Below, piece after piece: positions 56,545-64,000 of a DNA stretch of 64,000 nt. Numbering within the stretch: the stretch's first letter is position 1; every line of letters begins with the position of its first letter. The notes beneath the pieces are model-generated. The model was not told the origin of the DNA and ran no database searches. It was given only the letters and a program-made list of their open reading frames with translations. This stretch comes from Berberis thunbergii. Taxonomy: Eukaryota; Streptophyta; Magnoliopsida; Ranunculales; Berberidaceae. Position numbers and translations under genes: made by a program. Where the stretch lies: contig QNQO01009151.1 in NCBI GenBank assembly GCA_003290165.1, positions 33,022 to 97,021 on the forward strand, written 5' to 3'.

Positions 56545-57075
56545 TTCTAGTTCACCCCGACACCTAGTCTGCTTAATGCAGGCATCAATGGTTTAGGAAG
56601 TGGGAGTCTAATCAGCGCTGCCACGCTTGGTGACGATGACTTGCTAGGGATCCACTACCCCATTTGCGGTCAGTGTTCGCCGAACCTAATCACGTAAGCC
56701 TAGCTGGTGATGACCAGCAACGAAAGCTTCTGATCAAAACTTGGACTTGTAGCCCTACTACGAGGGCGTAGATAATTCGAAAGGTGGGAGCCTAGTCAAT
56801 CCTGGACTGATTCGATGGCTTGCCACGGGACCAATGTTTTTTAGCATGGTCGCCAAATCACCAAACTTAGACTTGTAGCCCACGCTACGAGGGTGTAGAT
56901 AGTCTAGAAGGTGGGAACCTAGTATGCCATGACCTGATTTCGACGGCTTGCCATGGGACCACTACTATTCAGCCTGGTTGCCTAATCTTTAATCCCTGAA
57001 TCTATCGACCACTTTACTCAGTCATAAATGATTTAGAAAGTGGGAATCTCAAACACCTCTCCACACGACCTCCGC
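56545..57075 (+). repeat. Tandem array of about 126-bp units, left
   Basis: Units are marked by GACTTGTAGCCC at 56744 and 56870 and a diverged start near 56999. Each continues with GAGGGTGTAGATAGTC, AAGGTGGGAACCTAGT, a GACGGCTTGCCA block and GGACCACT-TTTT-AGC-TGGT. The units match those at 59690-60376. Confidence 0.82.
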
Positions 57076-57540
57076 TCTCCCTCATGACTGCGGATGCAAA
57101 TATGAGCTTAGCTGAGTTAGCGCTTTCACTCTCAAACAACCGTTATGATACAAGGAAGAAAAATGCCACTCGTGCTGATACAAGGATAGTACAACCGGTG
57201 CCCAGATGAAAGCTAATTAGAATGCCAACCCAAACTTACGACACCTGATTCGGTGTGAAACACTCTGACAAGTACTTTCGGCCACCACAACTTGCCCGCG
57301 GCAATAGCTACAGCTAACCAGTCAGACAAAAAAGAAAAAGCTCAACAGCTTACCTATGAGACTAGACACAACTCGGGTGACTCGATCCTCAATTAACTGC
57401 TCGCAACATGCCCGCTATCGGACATAACTACGCACCAATGATCCCAAGTCATTCACAATACAAAGTGATCAAGCTCTCTGCCGCAGACAGATCAGACAAC
57501 GTTCTAATGATTCAACCAGCCTATGCCAAAGTAAGACGAC
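57076..57540. other. Spacer between the left array and the antisense coding region
   Basis: I see no coding motif. It lies beyond the 3' end of the antisense unit. Confidence 0.4.
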
Positions 57541-59300
57541 AAGGTAAAACAAAAACATACAATAGAGGCACCAAATATGAAATGAAAAATATTGTATTCA
57601 TTAAAGGCCAAGACAAAAAGTGTACAAACACACAAAGTTTGCCCCTAATCAGAAGAAAGTACAGAAACAGAATAGCTAAGCCTAGGAGGAACTAGGGCAG
57701 AAGTTGCATCTGTACGCGCTTCAACTTGGATGTTAGGGATTAAACTGTCCTCCTCGCATGACGACTAAGAGGTAACAAAAAAGTCCACATATGACATCTT
57801 CTTGTAAAAGCCAATATCCCACTCGGATTCTCCTTTTCATCAGCGCCAACAGCTCCAGCCAGTCATGAACAACCCAGCAGAACACACATTTTCCTTGTTC
57901 CTGGAGAAGCTCTTCTACTCACACTTTGCATCAATAAGGTCACGCTTCACTAGCTCCAACTTTCTAGTTAGCCATCGACCTGAGACTGCTCTGTGGCCAG
58001 ACTACTCTTCACAACACTGAGTTCATGTCATCCTAGTTCGAGTTGGTACTCGACTTTCCTCGCTTTTCAAGCTTAGAATTCAACATCAAATTCCAACTAT
58101 TGCTTCTCAGCAGTCCAATCAGCTCCCTTCGAAGCACTTTCCTTAGCAAAAGACTACAGCTCAGAATGCGCCTTAGCCGCAGCTTCCTACACAACCTTGA
58201 CCTCTAGGCAAAGCCGACTCGACTCTTGCTTAAGCCCGTCCTTCTCAGACACCGCCTTAGTTAAGTTACGCTCAAGGTCCTCCAAACGAGCTCTATGAGC
58301 CGCAGCGGCCATAGTTTATTGATTCAATTGCATCTTTTCGGCCTGCGTCTTAAGCCGTTCAATTTCATGGAGCGATCAGAATACAACGACCGCGCGTGTG
58401 AGAAGACACGCTCCAAGGTATATACCCTCTTGCAAGTCGCCTCTACTTCTGTCCCAGCAACGGCCGCGTGGTTCATATATATGAGACATACCAAAGCATA
58501 AGATACTTCAAACCCGTGTCCACACGCTTTTTCAACGCATCCTTCACGGGTTTTGGAGCATGGTCCATCAGCCAACTGTGACGCCTGCTTATATGTTTTA
58601 TCAAAGCATACTCAACATCCACCTCTTGGTTCCAGACAAGTGAGCTTATCTTCACCATGTCCAGCGCGAACAGACTTATCTGTGCATCAGGATGAAGCTT
58701 CCCCTGATCAGGAACTATTCCAGCGCCGCCCTTTACGATCGCCACCGTCCTCAGACTCTCCTCCGTGACTTTTCCCTTGTCAAGAGCACCTGACAGCAGA
58801 AGAGGGACCGAAGTATCCAAAGGACCTTCCAATAGTTCTAGTTGTGGCCTAGAACAAGATGGTGAGCAATGCGGACTACAGGAGTCGGTACCACAACCAC
58901 TTTTAGGCGAGTAAACAGTAGGGTAATCAAATTCCACCCACCTCGGGCGAATCTGATACAAAACTCTCTACCCGAGTGGCTCTACGCAGATCAGTGCCAG
59001 TAGAAGGTGCTATTACGACCCGCACCAGACGGTCATTCAAAGCCTCAACCTGCGCGTCACTAAGATTTGACCCATCAGCAACTCCGGCCAACCGCAAATA
59101 ATCTTTCTCCAAGCCAAGAACATTGGTCTCCACCTCAACAAGCCTAACAGACTCGCGTTCCTCTCTCAACGAAGCGAGTTGTTTCAAAGACGACCAAGCC
59201 CTAACGTGAGGCTTCTTCCTTACAAAGGAATCAAACGTCTTAGATCAATCTTTCACATCAAATAGAACGAAAGTCTTTGCCTTAGCATCCTTCCTCTTCT
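57541..59300 (-). pseudogene. Antisense accessory coding region of the Tat-like element
   Basis: Minus-strand frames at 59187-58927 (ASLREERESVRLVEVE and LSDAQVEALNDRLVRV), 58961-58473 (IVPDQGKLHPDAQISLFALD and KDALKKRVDTGLKYLM) and further Glu/Lys/Ala-rich helical stretches down to about 57850 form one decayed coding unit with a coiled-coil character. At 57620-57560 the minus strand reads like a 3' untranslated region (TTTGTCTTGGCCTTTAATGA, then A/T-rich). Antisense accessory ORFs in this position are described for Tat-lineage elements, with unknown function. Frameshifts and stops are frequent. Confidence 0.6.
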
Positions 59301-59689
59301 CGAAAGGGCCCCCTTCTTCCTGCTTAATGCACGACTCTCGATAAAGGTGAGGGTGACGTGCTAGATGTCCCACAGCCCACTGTGAACAAAATTGGAAACT
59401 CTTATGATATCAATCGTCTCCCTTTTTCCCATGACGCGGAATGCTTCCATGGTGGTTTGTTCATCTATGGTAAGAGGATTAGTGGGAAACCTTCCTGCAA
59501 AATAACACAAGCAATGATACTCAGCTCGCTTTCAAGCACATCAAAGTTACTGGAAATGAGTTGAACTTATGAAGCGGCCTGAACTGTCGCTCAAGAGAAT
59601 TACCCTTGCACCGGAAATACTTCGAATCTGTAGGAGCCAAGAAACAGTAACTTCTACTAGAACTTAGTCAACAAAGACTGATTATGATG
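59301..59689. other. Spacer before the right tandem array
   Basis: This would be the promoter side of the antisense unit. A 68-codon plus frame (59358-59564) is unassigned. No clear TATA box is recognised. Confidence 0.35.
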
Positions 59690-60376
59690 GCTTCTGGTTC
59701 ATCCTGGTACCTAGTTCGCTTAGCATGGGCATTGGCGGTTTAGGAAGTGGGAATCAGCGCTATTACACCTGGTCATGACGACTCGCTAGGGATCATTGCC
59801 CCCTTCGCGGTAAATGATTGCCAAACCTAATCAGGTAAGCCTAGCTGGTGACGACTAGCAATGAAAGCTTCTGATCAAAACCAGGACTTGTAGCCCCTAC
59901 CGCAAGGGTGTAGAAGTCTAAAAGGTGGGAGCCTAGTCAGTCCCAAACTGATTCTGATGGCTCGCCACGGACCACTACTTTTTAGCGTGGCTGCCAAATC
60001 ACCACACCTGGACTTGTAGCCCGTGCTGCGAGTGTGTAGATAGTCCAGAAGGTGGGAACCTAGTCAGCCACAACCTAATTTCAACTGTTTGCCACAGGAC
60101 CACTGTTTTTTAACGTGGTCATCGAACCCTCCCAAATTTGGTGTTTGGTGCACTCAGGTGTAAATAATTTGGATGGTGGGAGCCTAGTCAGTCTTGAACT
60201 GATTTCGATGGCTTGCAAAAAAACCACTGCTTGTCAGCCTGGTTGCCAAACTTTTACTCCCTAAATTTGTAGTCCACTCTGCTCGTACATAAATGATTTT
60301 AAAGGTAGGAGCCTAGTCAGTCCCGAACTGATTTTGACAGGCTTGCCACGAGACCACTGCTTTTCAACTTGGTTGC
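59690..60376 (+). repeat. Tandem array of about 126-bp units, right
   Basis: GACTTGTAGCCC starts units at 59885 and 60011, with diverged starts near 60137 and 60264. GGTGGGAGCCTAGTCAGTC recurs at about 59925, 60177 and 60306. The first part (59690-59880) repeats 56560-56740 almost word for word. The last unit is cut at 60376, after GGTTGC, by the Athila-like LTR. Confidence 0.85.
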
Positions 60377-62183
60377 TGATATACACGTAATTATTACAAA
60401 TTCTGACCCTTAATTTATATATGTTAGTGCTTCAATTAATATATTTTATTCTAATTATTTCAATTTTTATGTTTTTGTAGAAATCTGCGCGCACGGTGAA
60501 CGATAAAATCGCATTAAGGCAACAAATTTGAGAAAATGATTAATTTGTTGTTTCTAGCGGTGGTACAAAAGAGTGGTTCACACATCTAAGCCTAACCCGA
60601 ATAAGCATGGTCCACTTACTTTAACCAAGCCCAAGCCCAAGCCCAGAAAGCTAGAATCCTAAGCCCAGCCTAACAAGGAAATAGGGGAACCCTATTTAGG
60701 TTTCTCTCTTGCCTTCTCATTGGAGACAACTCTCTTCCACGTTTTCTAGTCTTCCTATCTTTTCAGCCACCATCTCCACCTCCACCAAGGCAGAGCCCAG
60801 TGTCTCGCGCCACTAACCAGCCACCGTCACTAACCACCCTGTTTCACAATACAAACATCGACCTCGCCACAGTCCTCTCTGTCAAGAACACAGCCGCCAC
60901 CACCATCTCCCTCCATCTCTCTCACCGCCACCATCACTCGAACACCATCGCCACCACCACGCGCACACTACTGCCGCGAAACAGGGAGACCTCCCTGTTT
61001 CTCTCCCTCGCAGCCGCCCTCCTTCCTCTTTCTCTCTTCTCCACGGTCTCTCCCTCCTCCACGTCTCTCTCTTTTAGAGCCACCACCACCGCGACAGACG
61101 CGCTACCACCGCGAAACAGGGAGAGCACCTCCCTGTTCTCGTCCTCGTTCGCGGTTTTTGTTGTTATCTCTGTTCCCTCACCCTCTCTCTTTGTTTTTTC
61201 AGGTACAAGAGCCATTGCCGGATGAGAGAAAGCTCGCGAGGAGCGGAGAACAGCAACGGAGCTGGTCGCGTCGCGCTGGAGAAGATGAAGTAGCTGCAGA
61301 GCGAATTTCGCGCTGGAATTCTGTTTTTTTGTTTTGAAAATCGTTTGGCTATTGACACACCGAGAATCTGTAGAGCCACCACAGAGCCTATCTAGCTTCT
61401 TTTCCTCGGGATTCATGCGCGTTATAGAAGTGATGGATTCCCCCTCCAGTGATGCTGTGACCACCACCACTATGAGTCACTAACCCCACACAAGGTGAAG
61501 AGGTGAACTCTTAGATGTAACGCACTAAATTAGCATTTGATTCGCTTTAAGTTTCACGATGAATAATGATGTTTAATGATTATCACTTTATTTAATATAG
61601 AAATTTATGTTATTTCAGTGAGAAGGATTTCATAGATTTCTTTGTAGATTATTTTATTCCGGTGATTATCTTTTCTTCTCATATAAGCTTAGTCACGCTT
61701 TTCTTATGTGTGGAATGTTTAAGAATTAATGATTCCAGTAGGTTAGTTATATGTGATCGTCATTTATTACCGGTATTGTCTCCGGATATATCGTAAGTTT
61801 AGGATATCACATATGACAAACCTTTGTGTTTTCTTAGAAGACAGTGAAATCTAAAATTCATTTACATTAGGGTATATTAATGATTAAAAGATTATTTTTT
61901 CGATTACTCGTTGTGATGTGAAAGACGTAGTTGAGTCATCATAGCGAATCAATACTAGTTGGCGCGTGAAATCTAGGAGGGATTCTTGGAACCTTGTGAT
62001 TTTTCTAAACTTAATTTTCATTAAATTAAATTCAATTTCGTATTTTAAATTTGTTAGAATTTATTAACTTTAGTTTCGCATAGTTTGTTTTCCTTAACCT
62101 TATTTTGTAGATCGTTTTTCCTCGTGGGGTCGACACTCCATTCTTTACTGCAATTGACTGTGTGTACTGTTTGGGCATAATCA
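60377..62183 (+). repeat. 5' LTR of the Athila-like element
   Basis: It starts TGATATACACG, inside a Tat tandem repeat unit, and ends GCATAATCA just before the primer-binding site. The 1807-bp length is usual for Athila. Open frames at 60800-61470 on both strands are Ser/Thr/Arg-rich low complexity and not genes. Confidence 0.78.
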
Positions 62184-62188
62184 AATTT

Positions 62189-62206
62189 TGGCGCCGTTGC
62201 CGGGGA
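62189..62206 (+). other. Primer-binding site (tRNA-Asp type)
   Basis: TGGCGCCGTTGCCGGGGA follows the LTR. It is the standard primer-binding site of Athila-type elements and complements the 3' end of aspartate tRNA. Confidence 0.88.
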
Positions 62207-62371
62207 ACAAGCGTCATTTTACAAGGAGGGTTTCGGGTATTATCTTTCTTGCTCATTTTTCATTTCATTTTATTTTATTTTTAGGTTTAGGTTCAGTTAA
62301 ATTTTTATTTTTATTTTATTTCTAAAAGAAAAAAATTAATTAAAAAAATTAAAAAAAAAAACATTGGGGGA

Positions 62372-63766
62372 GTGAGTTGGAATAGAGACCACTTAGGTTT
62401 GTGGGAGGAGATGACCCAACCATTTTTTAATAAATACTTTCCGCACCACAAAACCAACGGTCTAAAGAGACAGATTTCTACCTTCACCCAAAAGAATAGC
62501 GAGACATTATATCAAGTATGGGAGAGGTTCAAGGATCTCTTGAATACATGCCCACACCATGGGTATGAAAGTTGGCGCTTAGTCAGTTATTTTATGAGGG
62601 CTCACCAGTAGAGAACGTCAGTTCCTTGAGATGATGTGTAATGGAGAGTTTTTGCAAAAGGACCCTGACGAGGCCATTGAGTACCTGAATGACTTGGCTG
62701 AAAAGGCTCATACTTGGACTGGTCCAAGTGCTACTGAGAGCACAGATAGACCACTCCCAGCTGGAGTTTACCGACATAGGGAAGAGGATAGCCTTAGAGC
62801 CCAACTGGATAGAGTAACTAGGGAGTTAGAGGCACTTAAGACCAAGGATGGTAGGCCCACACATACTGTTGCCAGAGTTGAGCTACATGACGCCTGTTTT
62901 ATATGCGGGGGAGTTGAACACTACGCACAGGATTGCCCAACCTTCACTGAGATGAGAGGGGTTTATGAGGAACAATGTAACGCCTTAGGGATCTACAAGA
63001 AGTTTTACTCACCATCTCTAACACTTACAATTCTGGCTGGAGAGATCACCCTAACTTTAGCTGGAGGTCTGAGGCAGACCACCCTACACACTCACAGGCA
63101 CAACCACCTAGGTCACACCCTGCACCTCCATACAATGCACAATCTAACACAAGTTCCTTATCAGACACATTACATGCATTTATAGAGGCACAAGGTAAAA
63201 CTAATCAAAAAATTGAGGTTGCATTGACACAGTTGGCAGAAGAGAACAAGGAGATCAAAAGCCAAATAAGCAAGTTGACAAGTTCATTAACAGTACAAGC
63301 TTGGGGCCAATTTCCGTCACAGCCTCAAGCAAATCCGAAGGGCCAACTTATGGCACAAACCTCTACTTTAGACTCTCAGAATGTCAAAGAGGTTAATGCC
63401 ATCACTACTCGGAGTGGTAAGAACTTAGATGGGTCAAGCTCGTCCACGACTATAGGCACCCCCCCAAGTGCAAAGGAGAGCATCTCTGAGGATGAGCCCA
63501 ACAAGAACATTCCAGTTTCAGTTCCTTTTCCTCAAGCACTACGACCTACTGGAAAGAAATCAAAAATGTATGGTGAGATTCTAGAACACTTGAACCAGGT
63601 TAAAATTAACTACCTTTGCCACATGTGTTTAAACAGATACCAACTTATGCGAGGGTCATCAAGGATCTATGCATTATCAAGAAGAAACATCAGGTGGTTG
63701 CTATCTTTGGATGGATTGATCCTCAACTTTTCAGGTTGTTGGTATACGATTCCTTCACCCTTTTGA
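62372..63766 (+). pseudogene. Athila-like gag and start of protease, broken
   Basis: 62372-62611 gives FFNKYFPHHKTNGLKRQI and ESLYQ-type ETLYQVWERFKDLLNTCP, the Gag core. After a frame change, 62631-63185 gives MMCNGEFLQKDPDEAIEYL and the knuckle CFICGGVEHYAQDC. 63224-63766 gives VKEVNAITTRSGKNLDG and a linker to VPFPQALRPTGKKSK, the sequence that leads into protease. The N-terminus of Gag upstream of 62372 is not visible, only A/T-rich sequence. The reading ends before any protease active site. Confidence 0.82.
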
Positions 63767-63849
63767 CTCATTTATATTATAGACTAGGTTTGGAGGTGCG
63801 TGTTCCATATGTTCTTCCTCGTCACTTCATAGTATATCTTTCATGAGGA

Positions 63850-64000
63850 AGAATATATGTCGGGCTGACGACGTTAAACCAAGCGCTCCTAGGAGGCAGC
63901 CCTAACCTTAGTTGTGTGTTTTTGCTGTAAGTTTGGATTGATTTTCGAGTACCCTATTTTAGTTGTGTTTTGCTGTAAGTTTGGATTGATTTTCGAGTAC
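63850..64000 (+). repeat. Post-pol remnant and short tandem duplication
   Basis: GTCGGGCTGACGACGTTAAA with AAGCGCTCCTAGGAGGCA (63858-63899) is the conserved sequence found after pol in Athila/Tat elements. Then AGTTGTGT, a T-run and GCTGTAAGTTTGGATTGATT with TTCGAGTAC occurs twice in tandem (about 63912-63950 and 63961-64000, unit about 48 bases). The second copy reaches the window end. Confidence 0.72.

Larger units (their letters stand above)
52181..60376 (+). mobile_element. Non-autonomous Tat-like LTR retrotransposon (gag-pro plus antisense ORF)
   Basis: 5' LTR (52181-52857), primer-binding site, gag, protease, long non-coding stretches, two arrays of about 126-bp repeats and an antisense coding region between them. 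No reverse transcriptase, RNase H or integrase is seen. The 3' LTR is missing because an Athila-like LTR begins at 60377 in the middle of a repeat unit. Antisense accessory ORFs and internal tandem repeats are both known features of the Tat lineage, which supports the assignment. Confidence 0.75.
60377..64000 (+). mobile_element. Athila-like LTR retrotransposon, internally deleted, runs off the window
   Basis: A 1.8-kb LTR is followed by a tRNA-Asp-type primer-binding site, gag and a short protease-region start, then directly a GACGACGTTAAAC and AAGCGCT phrase (63865-63885) that in this lineage follows the end of pol. Reverse transcriptase and integrase are therefore deleted between about 63700 and 63850. 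The 3' LTR would lie beyond 64000. Confidence 0.78.

Noticed and set aside
60800..61470. Plus 141-codon and minus 178-codon frames
   Set aside because: They overlap on opposite strands in a GC-rich Ser/Thr/Arg low-complexity part of the Athila-like LTR; no family match.

Overview
This is plant nuclear DNA, almost certainly from a flowering plant and probably a eudicot. The evidence is the set of element families (Ty1/copia, Ty3 Tat- and Athila-like, plant L1, hAT, CACTA, caulimovirid) and broken pieces of typical plant nuclear genes that keep GT-AG introns. I see no intact host gene, no structural RNA gene and no CRISPR. It is a repeat-rich region built by nested insertions.

Layout. 629-6238: a complete but dead Ty1/copia element on the minus strand, with two LTRs and a perfect 5-bp target duplication. 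6978-8640: old diverged repeats. 9107-9665: 3' end of an L1 LINE (minus). 10604-11693: a non-autonomous hAT element with an 8-bp target duplication. 11896-13330: a deleted LTR element. 13543-14381: a MULE-like inverted-repeat element. 14863-21257: a nest of Tat-like LTR elements, one plus copy apparently inserted in a minus copy, rich in short tandem repeats. 21672-21860: a piece of an anthranilate phosphoribosyltransferase gene. 22640-24851: a copia deletion derivative (gag plus the RNase H tail).

The most unusual part is 24852-41235. A CACTA-type terminus at 24852 is followed by plus-strand pieces of four unrelated genes with introns: a KANADI-like GARP factor, the rRNA-processing protein RRP36, a CCR4-like endonuclease/exonuclease/phosphatase protein and a class II alpha-mannosidase. 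CACTA-like subterminal palindromes follow at 33660-33764. Beyond them lies a mirror block with minus-strand pieces of P5CS, biotin synthase, an unidentified three-exon gene and ribosomal protein L11. Each piece covers only part of its gene, and several carry stops or frameshifts. This fits one or two gene-capturing transposons. A 309-bp CACTA MITE sits in one copy of a local duplication whose other copy still shows the empty site.

41666-49300 is an endogenous pararetrovirus (caulimovirid): movement protein, capsid with zinc knuckle, protease, reverse transcriptase and RNase H in one broken reading frame, no integrase, then a second broken ORF overlapping by four bases and a promoter/leader region. 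A 147-bp foldback element follows at 49371-49517.

49800-64000 is a three-level nest. An L1 LINE is cut within its reverse transcriptase by a Tat-like LTR element at 52181. That element carries gag and protease only, plus an antisense accessory coding region between two arrays of about 126-bp repeats. It is cut in turn, inside its second array, by an Athila-like LTR element at 60377, which itself has lost most of pol. The window ends inside that element.
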